Positions 1 through 7,722 of a DNA stretch of 64,000 bases are shown in pieces. This DNA comes from CAZQSS01 sp964596405 (GTDB lineage: Bacteria > Patescibacteriota > Patescibacteriia > Magasanikbacterales > UBA10003), in NCBI GenBank assembly GCA_964596405.1, contig CAZQSS010000001.1, positions 1 to 64,000 on the forward strand, given 5' to 3'. Each line of letters starts with the position of its first letter. The first letter of the stretch is position 1. The notes under the pieces were generated by a model, which had not been told where the DNA came from, did no database searches, and worked only from the letters and a program-made list of their open reading frames with translations. A program made the translations under genes and the position numbers.

Positions 1-63
1 GTCTATATTATGCCATAAAATTACATTTTTGGGTCCTAATTTTGTCCATTAACTCAAAAAATA

Positions 64-100
64 AAAAAAGAGAGCTCCGGTTGAGTTGGAGCTCTTTTTT
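64..100. terminator. Bidirectional rho-independent terminator
   Basis: AGAGCTCC and GGAGCTCT form an 8-bp stem around a 9-nt loop, with A and T runs on the two sides. On the minus strand it closes the small-protein operon that ends at 159. Confidence 0.8.
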
Positions 101-106
101 GTTTGA

Positions 107-145
107 CCTGCCCGCCGACCTGTCTGCCGATGAGGTAGACGAGGC
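107..145 (+). repeat. Dispersed GC-rich repeat, copy A
   Basis: This 39-nt stretch, starting CCTGCCCGCCGACC, matches the reverse complement of 37883-37921 almost perfectly; only two positions near the end differ. Here it is intergenic. The other copy sits inside a reading frame. Confidence 0.8.
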
Positions 146-158
146 ATGGGACCAGTTG

Positions 159-560
159 TTAGGCCGGTTTTGTCGTTTCCTTTTTTTCGGTTTTGGGCTC
201 GCCGCCCTTAGCTGGTTCCTCTGCCTTGGCCGGTTCGGGCGGCGGCGGGACGTCGATGAAGATGGAGAAGACGCGCTTGGGTTCGCTCTCCGTGTCCAGA
301 GCTTTGTCAGATGGCACAATGGCCGGGTTGAGTCCCTGCGCCAGGCAGTGCTCGTAGATGAGCTTGGGCGAACCTTTGAGCCATGCGGGGTCGCAAAAGT
401 CGTAGTCCGTGTTGCCGGCGGGTCGGTCGTATTCCAGGTAAGTGAAAGCCTGGACATCAATCCGGCTCAACATGAACTTGTGCGCCAGCCGCACGCGTTC
501 GGACATCCGGGTGATGCACATGTCGGCGATGTTGCGCTCAAAGTCGAATTTCGCTTCCAT
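159..560 (-). CDS. Small unknown protein, FCDPxWL family, paralog B
   Basis: A 133-aa protein of a family I do not recognise. Around residues 55-80 it carries DFCDPAWLKGSPKLIYEHC, which matches KFCDPGWLTGPAKLVYEFC in the next gene upstream, so the two are diverged paralogs. The tail (about residues 105-133) is rich in Pro, Glu, Ala and Lys and looks disordered. No signal peptide or membrane segment is visible. The start follows a clear AAGGAG. It is the last gene of a three-gene operon with a consensus promoter at 1224-1252 and a terminator at 64-100. Composition is GC-richer than the core genes. Confidence 0.75.
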   Translation of the reverse strand: MEAKFDFERNIADMCITRMSERVRLAHKFMLSRIDVQAFTYLEYDRPAGNTDYDFCDPAWLKGSPKLIYEHCLAQGLNPAIVPSDKALDTESEPKRVFSIFIDVPPPPEPAKAEEPAKGGEPKTEKKETTKPA

Positions 561-581
561 GACTACTCCTTCTTGAGTTAG

Positions 582-1019
582 TTACCAGTGGATGACCAGG
601 TGAAAACCGGACTTGGCCGGACCGTCGCGGTCGGGCCAGTATTCCCAGTATTTCAGCGTGGGCTGGAGACCGGCATTTTCGCAGAACTCGTAGACCAGCT
701 TGGCCGGGCCGGTGAGCCAGCCCGGGTCGCAGAACTTGAAATTGACGTCTTTGCCCTTAAAGCTCATGATGGAGGCGTGATGGCCTTCGTGCTTGGCCTC
801 AAATTCGGCGCGAGCTGGGATTTGCGCGATGATGAGATTGGCTGCTTCTTCATTTTCCCAATCCCGCAGGTCATTGGCTGATGTCCCGTCCAGAGCCTCA
901 CAAACTTCTTTTCTGTTAGCCGTGTTTCGCGCTTGGAGTTCGCGCGCGCTCTCGACCAGATAACGGAGCCATTTGAGGTCAATGGTCGGCGGAGTAAAAC
1001 CGGTCTTGAACTTACCCAT
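582..1019 (-). CDS. Small unknown protein, FCDPxWL family, paralog A
   Basis: A 145-aa predicted cytoplasmic protein of unknown function. The conserved core, KFCDPGWLTGPAKLVYEFC at about residues 95-113, is shared with the downstream gene at 159-560, including the invariant Cys, Asp, Pro, Trp, Leu and the final Cys. The N-terminal half looks helical. A strong GGAGG lies just upstream, and the start codon overlaps the 3' end of the 54-aa gene before it, so translation is probably coupled. No other domain was recognised. Confidence 0.75.
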   Translation of the reverse strand: MGKFKTGFTPPTIDLKWLRYLVESARELQARNTANRKEVCEALDGTSANDLRDWENEEAANLIIAQIPARAEFEAKHEGHHASIMSFKGKDVNFKFCDPGWLTGPAKLVYEFCENAGLQPTLKYWEYWPDRDGPAKSGFHLVIHW

Positions 1020-1176
1020 CTTTCTCCTCCTTTTTTGGGGTGTCTTTTTCTTCGGTCGGGCGTTCGGCCAGATACTTTTTTGTCAAATGTTCAAGCATCT
1101 TGTCTACGTAGTCGCGTAGGCCGTCAGCGCTGATTCTTATGAACTTTGGTTCGGGTTGGGGCTTTTTCTCTGGCAT
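1012..1176 (-). CDS. 54-aa charged protein, first gene of operon
   Basis: A short frame starting MPEKKPQPEPKFIRIS and ending KKEEKDG, very rich in Lys, Glu and Pro. Support comes from a strong GGAGGA ribosome site 6 nt before ATG, from its place right after a consensus promoter, and from an overlap of its stop codon with the next start. The function is unknown. The middle segment (DGLRDYVDKMLEHLTKKYL) is a probable amphipathic helix. Confidence 0.6.
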   Translation of the reverse strand: MPEKKPQPEPKFIRISADGLRDYVDKMLEHLTKKYLAERPTEEKDTPKKEEKDG

Positions 1177-1223
1177 GCGCTTCCTCCGACGGTTGATGGT
1201 TTAAATGTCTAAAGAGCAATAAA

Positions 1224-1252
1224 ATCTTAATAGATAATTTGTAATTTGTCAA
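1224..1252 (-). promoter_or_regulatory. Sigma70-type promoter for small-protein operon
   Basis: On the minus strand TTGACA (1247-1252) and TAAGAT (1224-1229) are spaced by 17 bp, about 50 bp before the 54-aa gene. Confidence 0.75.
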
Positions 1253-1261
1253 TAGCTCGCT

Positions 1262-2143
1262 TTATTCAAAACTGGCTTCCCAATCTTTGCTGACTTCCAC
1301 GCGCAAATCCAAGTAGACGCGTCTGTTCATAATCACTTCCAGCTCTTTGCGAACCGTTGAGCCGATTTCTTTGATTTTGCTGGCGCCGCGGCCGATAATC
1401 ATTTTGCGATAGCGCGTGTTCGTAGTCAAAACTATGGCTTTGATCACTAAAATATCGGGTTTTTCTTCAATATCCTCAATTTCCACCGTGGTGGTGTAGG
1501 GCACTTCATCGCCCATGGTATTAAAAATTTTTTCGCGGATGAGTTCGGTAATAAAAAATCTGTCGTCAATGTTTGACGTGTGTTCGGGCGGGTAAAGCGG
1601 TTCGCCCTCGGGCAGATATTTAAAAATTATATCTTTGAGCGGTTTTAAATGTTTATTTTTAAGCGCGGAGATTTCAAGCATTTCCAAAAATTCATCTTTT
1701 AGGGCGCGGTAATCTTCTAAAAACGGCAAATCCTTAAAAGACAAATCAATTTTGTTGATTACTAAAATTTTTGGCAAAGTTATTTTGCGGAGCATTGACA
1801 GCACGTAGCGCTCTTCTTGGCCGATTGAGCGCGTCGGGTCCACCATATATAGAACCAAGTCAATATCCTGCAAGGCTTTGTGGATTTTTTGCGTCAGGAT
1901 ACCGGTAATGGGGCTGCGGCTTTCGGTAAAGTAGCCGGGCGTATCCACAATCACCGCTTGACCGCGCTCGTCATTCAAGATACCCTGGATCAATTGCCGC
2001 GTGGTTTGCGGTTTGATGGAGGTAATGGCGATTTTTGTGCCCACGAGCGCGTTTAAAAGGGTGGACTTGCCCACATTGGATCGGCCGACCAGGGTGACTA
2101 TGCCGGATTTATTTAATGGTGTTGGGGGAATTTTTTCTTTCAT
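1262..2143 (-). CDS. era: GTPase Era
   Basis: Era is a ribosome-associated GTPase that binds the 3' end of 16S rRNA during 30S assembly. At 293 aa it has normal family length. The G domain shows the P-loop GRSNVGKST near residue 20, then DTPGY and NKID, followed by a C-terminal KH RNA-binding domain with IIGRGASKIKEIG. The start ATG is the last three bases of repeat element copy 1. Upstream in frame the element reads KSRGVDILG, but its potential ATG is mutated to ATA, so this start is firm. Confidence 0.95.
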   Translation of the reverse strand: MKEKIPPTPLNKSGIVTLVGRSNVGKSTLLNALVGTKIAITSIKPQTTRQLIQGILNDERGQAVIVDTPGYFTESRSPITGILTQKIHKALQDIDLVLYMVDPTRSIGQEERYVLSMLRKITLPKILVINKIDLSFKDLPFLEDYRALKDEFLEMLEISALKNKHLKPLKDIIFKYLPEGEPLYPPEHTSNIDDRFFITELIREKIFNTMGDEVPYTTTVEIEDIEEKPDILVIKAIVLTTNTRYRKMIIGRGASKIKEIGSTVRKELEVIMNRRVYLDLRVEVSKDWEASFE

Positions 2144-2280
2144 ACCCAGTATATCAACCCCGCGTGATTTTATCAGCGGAGAAATCTAAGTTAACATTTT
2201 TTAATTCTGACAGCCCAGTAATTTCAAACAGTCTTTTATGTTTCACGAAGTGAAACTCGCGGGGTTGTATTACTGGGCAT
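2141..2280 (-). repeat. ATG-terminated inverted-repeat element, copy 1 (era)
   Basis: Read on the minus strand it starts ATGCCCAGTAATAC and ends GATATACTGGGTATG, with the last ATG being the era start. The ends are near-perfect inverted repeats of about 22 bp. A subterminal hairpin is GTTTCAC-TTC-GTGAAAC. Relative to other copies both the hairpin (G-C to A-T) and the arm (CCCCGCG with CGCGGGG instead of CCCCGCA with TGCGGGG) carry compensatory changes. An internal ATTACTGGGC can pair with the left GCCCAGTAAT over 10 bp. Confidence 0.9.
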
Positions 2281-2303
2281 ATTATTCCAGCCTAGCACAT
2301 TTG

Positions 2304-2331
2304 TTGATAAAAGTCTAAAAACTGATATAAT
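2304..2331 (+). promoter_or_regulatory. rplI promoter, probably leaderless
   Basis: TTGATA and TATAAT are spaced by 16 bp. Only six bases (TGAAAC) separate TATAAT from the ATG of rplI, so the transcript should begin at or next to the start codon. No Shine-Dalgarno is present. Confidence 0.7.
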
Positions 2332-2337
2332 TGAAAC

Positions 2338-2784
2338 ATGAGGGTTCTCTTTCTTCAAGATGTTAAAAATGTCGGTAAAAAGGGGGAAGTAAAAGAAACG
2401 GCCGACGGTTTTGCCACTAATTTTTTGTTACCCAGAAAATTGGCCGTGTCGGCGACGGCGCCCACAGCCATCATTTGGCAGGCCAAAGAAAACAGAATCC
2501 AACGGGACAAAGAGGCCGAGATAAAAAAAGAAGAAGCTCTGGCGGCTCGGCTAAATACCACGCGGCTCAAGGTTCAATCCAAAACATCAAAAGACGGTAA
2601 GCTTTTTGGCGGCGTTTCGGCCGCGCAGATTGCCGAACTGCTGCGGGCCAAAGGTTTGGCTGTGGATAAAAACAACGTGATTGTTGAGGGATCCATTAAA
2701 ACTGTGGGGCAACACAGGATAAAAATAAAATTATCCCACGGCCTGGAAGCGGGGATAACGGTTGAAGTGGAAGAAACGAAATAA
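2338..2784 (+). CDS. rplI: 50S ribosomal protein L9
   Basis: A 148-aa protein of standard L9 length. The N-terminal domain [20 protein letters not shown] and the following FLLPRKLA are diagnostic; a central helix and the C-terminal rRNA-binding domain follow. It is followed 26 bp later by pyrG, probably in one transcript. L9 is missing from many CPR genomes, so its presence gives some lineage information; that statement is family knowledge and not drawn from this sequence. Confidence 0.95.
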   Translation: MRVLFLQDVKNVGKKGEVKETADGFATNFLLPRKLAVSATAPTAIIWQAKENRIQRDKEAEIKKEEALAARLNTTRLKVQSKTSKDGKLFGGVSAAQIAELLRAKGLAVDKNNVIVEGSIKTVGQHRIKIKLSHGLEAGITVEVEETK

Positions 2785-2810
2785 TTAAATAAAAAAATAA
2801 TTAAATTTAT

Positions 2811-4439
2811 ATGACTCGTTATATTTTCGTCATCGGCGGCGTGATGTCCGGCGTGGGTAAGGGCACTACCACCGCTTCTATCGGCAAGATTTTGCAAAGT
2901 AAGGGCTTTAAAGTCACGGCCATCAAAATCGATCCCTATATTAATGTGGATGCCGGCACCATGAATCCTACCGAACATGGCGAGGTGTTTGTGACGGTTG
3001 ACGGTGATGAAACCGATCAGGATATCGGCAACTACGAAAGATTTTTAGATGTTGATATTCCTTCTTTAAATTATATGACCACCGGCCGGGTGTATCAAAC
3101 AGTGATTGCCAAGGAACGTAATTTGGAATACGGCGGGCGTTGCGTGGAGGTAGTGCCGCACGTGCCCGAAGAAGTCATCAGACGCATAAAAAAGGCGGCC
3201 AAACACGCTAAGGCGGATATTGTACTGGTTGAAGTCGGTGGCACAGTGGGCGAGTATCAGAATCTTTTGTTTTTGGAAGCGGCCCGTATGATGAAGTTAC
3301 AAGATCCGAGGTCGGTGCTTTTTGTTTTGGTTAGTTATCTGCCCATTCCGGCCAAGGTTGGCGAAATGAAGACTAAGCCCACCCAATACGCGGTGCGCAC
3401 ACTAAACTCCACGGGTATTCAGCCGGATTTTATTATTTGTCGGTCATCGCAATCGGTGGATGAGCCGCGAAAACGCAAATTGGCGATTTTTTGCAACATG
3501 AAAGACGAGGATATTATTTCCGCTCCGGATATTGATTCAATTTATCAGGTGCCGCTTAATTTTGAAAAAGACAGTATCGGCGAAAAAATAATGAAAAAAT
3601 TCGGTTTGCGCTCGCGCCGCCACGATCTCAAAGATTGGAAAAAATTTGTTCACTCCATTACCGCCGCCAAAAAACCGGTGAAGATCGCGATGGTGGGCAA
3701 ATATTTTGCCACCGGCGATTTTGTTTTGGCGGATTCATATATTTCCGTTATTGAGGCCATCAAACACGCGGCTTGGTCGTTTGGCGCCAAACCCGCGCTC
3801 ACCTGGATAAACGCGGAAGAGTATGAAAAAAATCCGGGCAAACTCAAAGAGCTGAGTGGATTTGACGGCGTGTTAATCCCGGGCGGTTTTGGGGCTCGGG
3901 GCGTGGAAGGCAAAATCAGAGCGATTGAGTATGTTCGCAAACACAAGATTCCGTATTTCGGCCTTTGTTACGGCATGCAGTTGGCCACCGTTGAATTTGC
4001 TCGTCACGCGGCCGGGCTAAAAGGCGCCCATACCGGCGAGATCAATCCCAAAAGTCCGGCTTTGGTTATTAATGTGATGTCGGATCAGGCGAAAAATTTG
4101 GCCGTAAAAAAATACGGCGGCAGTATGCGTTTGGGCGCTTACAAGTGTAGATTGAAAAAAGGGACGTTGGCTTATAGCGCTTATCAAAAAGATTTGATTT
4201 CCGAACGCCATCGCCATCGTTATGAATTTAATAATCAGTACCGAGAACTTTTGGCGGAAAAAGGTTTGGTTTTTTCCGGCCTTAATCCCGAGCGCGATTT
4301 GGTTGAAATTATTGAATTGTCCAAAACGGCGCATCCGTGGTTTGTGGGTGTGCAGTTTCATCCGGAATTTCAGTCGCGCCCACTCCATCCGCACCCTCTG
4401 TTTAAAGCTTTTATCAAAGCGGCCTTGGCAAAAAAGTAA
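2811..4439 (+). CDS. pyrG: CTP synthase
   Basis: PyrG converts UTP to CTP using ATP and glutamine. At 542 aa it is full length. The N-terminal synthetase domain begins MTRYIFVIGGVMSGVGKG with its P-loop. The C-terminal class I glutamine amidotransferase domain has PGGFGARG, the nucleophile Cys in FGLCYGMQLA, and the catalytic His-Glu in GVQFHPEFQSRP. A strong terminator lies 4 bp after the stop. Confidence 0.97.
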   Translation: MTRYIFVIGGVMSGVGKGTTTASIGKILQSKGFKVTAIKIDPYINVDAGTMNPTEHGEVFVTVDGDETDQDIGNYERFLDVDIPSLNYMTTGRVYQTVIAKERNLEYGGRCVEVVPHVPEEVIRRIKKAAKHAKADIVLVEVGGTVGEYQNLLFLEAARMMKLQDPRSVLFVLVSYLPIPAKVGEMKTKPTQYAVRTLNSTGIQPDFIICRSSQSVDEPRKRKLAIFCNMKDEDIISAPDIDSIYQVPLNFEKDSIGEKIMKKFGLRSRRHDLKDWKKFVHSITAAKKPVKIAMVGKYFATGDFVLADSYISVIEAIKHAAWSFGAKPALTWINAEEYEKNPGKLKELSGFDGVLIPGGFGARGVEGKIRAIEYVRKHKIPYFGLCYGMQLATVEFARHAAGLKGAHTGEINPKSPALVINVMSDQAKNLAVKKYGGSMRLGAYKCRLKKGTLAYSAYQKDLISERHRHRYEFNNQYRELLAEKGLVFSGLNPERDLVEIIELSKTAHPWFVGVQFHPEFQSRPLHPHPLFKAFIKAALAKK

Positions 4440-4442
4440 TCC

Positions 4443-4474
4443 AAAACAACCCCGTCGGATGACGGGGTTGTTTT
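4443..4474. terminator. Terminator between pyrG and rpmA
   Basis: AAAACAACCCCGTC, a GGAT loop and GACGGGGTTGTTTT form a 14-bp stem flanked by A and T runs, serving both convergent genes. Confidence 0.9.
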
Positions 4475-4491
4475 AAGTCAATGAAAGTTAT

Positions 4492-4764
4492 TTACACGAT
4501 ATCTATAAATCTCCTGGGCAAAAGTTTTCGGTCAAAACGATAAACTCTTTTGGCGCGGAATTTAACCACACCGGCTGTGACGGCGTAGAGAGTATCGTCG
4601 CTACCGCGTTTAACATTCTTCCCGGGGAAAAATTTTGTGCCGCGCTGGCGAACTAAAATCTGGCCGGCGCGAATTTTTTCGCCGGCAAAAGCCTTAACGC
4701 CCAGCCTTTGGGATTGTGAATCACGGCCTAACGCTGTGGAGCCGCCCGCTTTCTTATGTGCCAT
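4492..4764 (-). CDS. rpmA: 50S ribosomal protein L27
   Basis: L27 sits near the peptidyl-transferase centre. The 90-aa protein begins [16 protein letters not shown], the usual mature bacterial start with no cleaved N-terminal extension. An upstream in-frame ATG would add 26 unrelated residues and is rejected. A consensus promoter lies at 4814-4842. The partner gene rplU is not adjacent, which is unusual. Confidence 0.95.
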   Translation of the reverse strand: MAHKKAGGSTALGRDSQSQRLGVKAFAGEKIRAGQILVRQRGTKFFPGKNVKRGSDDTLYAVTAGVVKFRAKRVYRFDRKLLPRRFIDIV

Positions 4765-4813
4765 ATTTTTGCTTAAATTAAGGGTAAAATTTGATGATAA
4801 ATTAGTAAGTATT

Positions 4814-4842
4814 ATTATAGTAGAAACCTTGCTCTTTGTCAA
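4814..4842 (-). promoter_or_regulatory. rpmA promoter, full consensus
   Basis: On the minus strand TTGACA (4837-4842) and TATAAT (4814-4819) have a 17-bp spacer. It interleaves with an oppositely oriented promoter at 4829-4857. Confidence 0.85.
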
Positions 4843-4857
4843 GTCTTGTGGTAAAAT
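4829..4857 (+). promoter_or_regulatory. Divergent promoter toward the 117-aa membrane gene
   Basis: TTGCTC and TAAAAT are spaced 17 bp and overlap the rpmA promoter on the other strand, so the two may compete for polymerase. Confidence 0.5.
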
Positions 4858-4879
4858 GAGCTTATTAAAACTTAGTCAG

Positions 4880-4904
4880 CTCATCCTGAGCGTAGCGAAG
4901 GATC
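4880..4904 (+). repeat. CATCCTGAG-type palindromic repeat
   Basis: CATCCTGAGCGTAGCGAAGG with ATCCT/AGGAT complementary ends. A longer relative of it is inserted in the helicase gene at 19776-19850. Here it sits in the 5' leader of the membrane protein gene. Confidence 0.65.
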
Positions 4905-4911
4905 TTCACCT

Positions 4912-5265
4912 ATGATGCTTTTTCCACTTAAATTATTTTTTCGCGATAAAATAATCTTGGCCTTTTTAATCGGCGCTGTGATTGTAAATTTGGTCATGTG
5001 GGTTTATTTGCCGCTGGCCATTAAGCCGACTAAAGCGGCGGTTTTTTTACATTATACGGTGCATTTGGGCGTGGATTTTATTGATTCCTGGTCCAATATA
5101 TTTAACCTGCCTTTTTTAGGTTTGATTATTTTGCTTGCCAATGTTGTCTTGGCCTACTTAGTTTACTACTATAAGTATTTGAGTCGGTTGCTTGTGGCCG
5201 GCACAGCCGTCATTCAGATTTTTATTTTTATTCAGGCTTACTTTTTAGCCTATCTGAATTTTTAG
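4912..5265 (+). CDS. Small membrane protein, unknown
   Basis: A 117-aa protein with three or four hydrophobic helices (about residues 15-35, 62-85 and 90-115) and few charged residues. I do not recognise a family. Two consecutive ATGs begin the frame, with no strong ribosome site. It sits between rpmA and the mraY-ftsW-murG cluster in the same direction as the latter, separated from mraY by repeat element copy 2. A membrane or envelope role is inference from location only. Confidence 0.65.
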   Translation: MMLFPLKLFFRDKIILAFLIGAVIVNLVMWVYLPLAIKPTKAAVFLHYTVHLGVDFIDSWSNIFNLPFLGLIILLANVVLAYLVYYYKYLSRLLVAGTAVIQIFIFIQAYFLAYLNF

Positions 5266-5273
5266 ATTAAAAT

Positions 5274-5421
5274 ATGCCCAGTAATACAACCCCGCAAGTT
5301 TCGCTTCGCGAAACACACTGGGCGGTCAATTTTACTAGGCTACTAAATTAAATCAGAAAATAATTAAATTATATAAAGTCCCCAAGTGATGAAATCATGC
5401 GGGGTTGATATACTGGGTATG
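5274..5421 (+). repeat. ATG-terminated inverted-repeat element, copy 2 (mraY)
   Basis: It starts ATGCCCAGTAATACAACC and ends TTGATATACTGGGTATG; the final ATG starts mraY. The subterminal hairpin is GTTTCGC-TTC-GCGAAAC. A second small hairpin, TGAT-GAA-ATCA, lies inside a CCCC/GGGG stem near the right end, mutually exclusive with the long terminal stem. An internal ACTGGGC can pair with the left GCCCAGT. TGATATACT resembles an extended -10 but lies only 4 nt from ATG. Confidence 0.9.
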
Positions 5422-6486
5422 CCCATTGAAGAAATCATTGTTGTTCTAGTTCTCTTTACTTTGGCATTTTTAGTGGCTTTTTTATTGGCGCCGATTTTGG
5501 CGCGTTTTTTAACGCGTTATCAGTGTTGGAAGAAAACCGTGCGCACTGAAGCGCCGGACGGTTCGGGCACGCCGCTTTTCGCGTCACTGCATAAAGAAAA
5601 AGAAATAAATACGCCACGTATGGCCGGCGTGCTTTTTTGGGGCACCACTTTGATTTTGGCCGTTGTTTTTTGGATTTTGTCTTACTATTCGCCAACTTGG
5701 TTCGAACCTTTTAATTTTTTAAGCCGTTCCCAAACATGGATTCCGCTTTTTACTTTAGTCTCGGCCTCGGTGTTGGGTTTGATTGACGATCTGGCAGTGG
5801 TCAAGGGTTGGGGCGCGTCAAAAATGGGCGGCGGTATTAAATTCCGTCATCGGTTGCTCGTGGTATTTTTAATCAGTTTGGTGGGCGCTTATTGGTTTCA
5901 TTATAAATTGGGTTGGGATACCATCCACCTGCCGTTTGACGGCGAAATTAGCCTGGGCTTTGGTTACGTGATTTTATTTATTTTGGTTATGCTGGGGTTA
6001 TTTTCCGGCAGTGTGATAGACGGGGTCGATGGTTTGGCCGGCGGCGCGTTTGCCATTTTTTTTGCTTCTTTTACCGCCATTGCTTTGGCCCGGGGGCAGT
6101 TTGAGTTGGCCGCGTTTTCTGCCATCTTGGTGGGCACGTTGTGCGCTTTTTTATGGTTTAATATTCCACCCGCCCGGTTTTATATGGGCGAAACGGGAAT
6201 ACTGGGGTTGACGACCACCATGGCCGTGGTGGCTTTTTTGACTAATACGGTTTTGCTTTTGCCGCTTATCGGTTTTATCCTTTTTTTGGAGATTGGTTCG
6301 GTCATCTTGCAGCTGTTGTCCAAAAAATTTCGTCACGGCAAAAAGATTTTTTTAATTGCGCCCCTGCATCACCATTTTGAGGCTAAGGGTTGGCCGGCTT
6401 ACCAGGTGACCATGCGTTTTTGGCTGATTACCGGCTTGAGCGCCGCGGTGGGCCTAATTGTTTATTTGATTGACAGAACAACCTGA
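5419..6486 (+). CDS. mraY: Phospho-MurNAc-pentapeptide transferase
   Basis: MraY moves phospho-MurNAc-pentapeptide from UDP to undecaprenyl phosphate, giving lipid I. The 355-aa protein has about ten membrane helices. Diagnostic motifs are GLIDDLAVVKG, the Asp-rich IDGVDGLAGG and PLHHHFEAKGW. The start used is the ATG ending the repeat element. An in-frame ATG 33 nt upstream would prepend MKSCGVDILG, a peptide encoded by the repeat and shared by unrelated proteins. First of mraY-ftsW-murG; murD is absent here. Confidence 0.95.
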   Translation: MPIEEIIVVLVLFTLAFLVAFLLAPILARFLTRYQCWKKTVRTEAPDGSGTPLFASLHKEKEINTPRMAGVLFWGTTLILAVVFWILSYYSPTWFEPFNFLSRSQTWIPLFTLVSASVLGLIDDLAVVKGWGASKMGGGIKFRHRLLVVFLISLVGAYWFHYKLGWDTIHLPFDGEISLGFGYVILFILVMLGLFSGSVIDGVDGLAGGAFAIFFASFTAIALARGQFELAAFSAILVGTLCAFLWFNIPPARFYMGETGILGLTTTMAVVAFLTNTVLLLPLIGFILFLEIGSVILQLLSKKFRHGKKIFLIAPLHHHFEAKGWPAYQVTMRFWLITGLSAAVGLIVYLIDRTT

Positions 6487-6560
6487 CACCCAAGCACTCA
6501 AGCACTTAAGCACTGAAACACGTGTTCAAGTGTTCACGTGCTCAAGTGTTCAAGTGTGTC
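6485..6560 (+). repeat. Long imperfect palindrome before ftsW
   Basis: The two halves, built from CAAGCACT-type and AAGTGTTC-type octamers, are imperfect reverse complements centred on ACACGTGT. The left end overlaps the mraY stop and the right end lies 1 nt before the ftsW ATG. In RNA it would form a hairpin of roughly 35 bp next to the start codon. Confidence 0.75.
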
Positions 6561-6561
6561 T

Positions 6562-7665
6562 ATGAAATTCCACAAACCGGATTACATTTATATTGTCTCT
6601 ATAGGCATCTTGTTAGCTTTTGGGCTCCTAATGCTTTTTTCCGCGTCATCGCCCGAGGCTTACGGCAAATTCAATGACTCATATTTTTTTATTAAGAGGC
6701 AGATTTTATTTGGAGTTATTCCCGGAGTGATTTTGTTTTTTGTCTGCAGTCAGTTGGATTATCATTTGTGGTTTAAGTGGGCCAAACCGCTTTTTTATTT
6801 TTCCATAGTATTATTGATTTTAGTCTTGATCCCCGGCGTGGGCGGTGATTTTGGCACGGCTCGCAGTTGGTTTAAAATTGCCGGCCTTTCTTTTCAGCCC
6901 GCGGAACTGGTTAAGTTAACAATGATTTTTTATTTGGCCGGCTGGCTGGAAACGGTCAAACAGGTTGATCCCAGAGATTGGCGCCATTATTTTTTGCCTT
7001 TTATTTTGGTTTTGTTGATAGTGGGCGGGTTGCTGATGAAACAGCCTGATTTGGGAACTTTTATACTTATTTTTATCATTGCGGTGGCGGTGTTTTTGGC
7101 CGGCGGTGGGCACTGGTTGTACCTGTTTAGTGTCGGCGGCGTCTCTCTTTTTGGTTTTGTGGTTTTGATTTTCACCAGCTCTTATCGTTTAAACCGCTTG
7201 ATGACATTTTTAAATTCCAAAAATGATGTTCTGGGTGTGGGTTATCATATTAACCAGGCGCTTTTAGCCGTCGGATCGGGCGGTCTGTGGGGCTTAGGCT
7301 GGGGGCATTCCCGCCAAAAGTTTCAATATCTGCCAGAGGTCAGCGCCGATTCCATTTTTGCGATTATTGCCGAAGAGCTGGGTTTTGTTATTTCCACTTT
7401 GTTTGTTTTATTTTTGGGATTTATTTTTTGGCGCGGTTTGAATATTGCCAAGACGGCGCCAGACCGGTTTGGCCGTCTTTTGGTGGTGGGCATTTCTACC
7501 TGGTTCATTGGCCAATCTTTCGTTAATATTGGCGCCATGATTGGTGTGCTACCCCTCACAGGCATACCGTTGCCGCTCGTGAGCCACGGTGGTACGGCTA
7601 TGGTGGTGCTTTTGGCCGCTTTGGGTATTGTCGTTAATGTTTCACGGCAAACAAGACAAGTCTAA
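6562..7665 (+). CDS. ftsW: FtsW/RodA-type peptidoglycan glycosyltransferase
   Basis: A 367-aa SEDS-family protein that polymerises lipid II. About ten membrane helices are visible. Family features include the N-terminal LLMLFSASSPEAY, QPDLGTFI, and near the C-terminus GVLPLTGIPLPLVSHGGTA. Its position between mraY and murG argues for FtsW over RodA. A GTG start at 6538 lies within the palindrome and would add a hydrophilic stub, so ATG 6562 is preferred. Confidence 0.92.
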   Translation: MKFHKPDYIYIVSIGILLAFGLLMLFSASSPEAYGKFNDSYFFIKRQILFGVIPGVILFFVCSQLDYHLWFKWAKPLFYFSIVLLILVLIPGVGGDFGTARSWFKIAGLSFQPAELVKLTMIFYLAGWLETVKQVDPRDWRHYFLPFILVLLIVGGLLMKQPDLGTFILIFIIAVAVFLAGGGHWLYLFSVGGVSLFGFVVLIFTSSYRLNRLMTFLNSKNDVLGVGYHINQALLAVGSGGLWGLGWGHSRQKFQYLPEVSADSIFAIIAEELGFVISTLFVLFLGFIFWRGLNIAKTAPDRFGRLLVVGISTWFIGQSFVNIGAMIGVLPLTGIPLPLVSHGGTAMVVLLAALGIVVNVSRQTRQV

Positions 7666-7722
7666 TAAAAAAATTCTAAAATCGGCGCTTAATCCTTAAT
7701 TTACTTAATTCTTAATCCTTCA

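Noticed and set aside
42..581. Plus-strand frame of 179 codons opposite the small-protein operon
   Set aside because: Shadow of the minus-strand genes, which have ribosome sites, a promoter and a paralog motif.
5386..5418. MKSCGVDILG as a real conserved N-terminal domain
   Set aside because: It is encoded by the repeat and attached to unrelated proteins; the era copy has lost the start codon.
5274..5421. Elements as integron attC sites
   Set aside because: The terminal boxes do not match RYYYAAC/GTTRRRY, and the elements precede core genes in operons with no integrase in the window.
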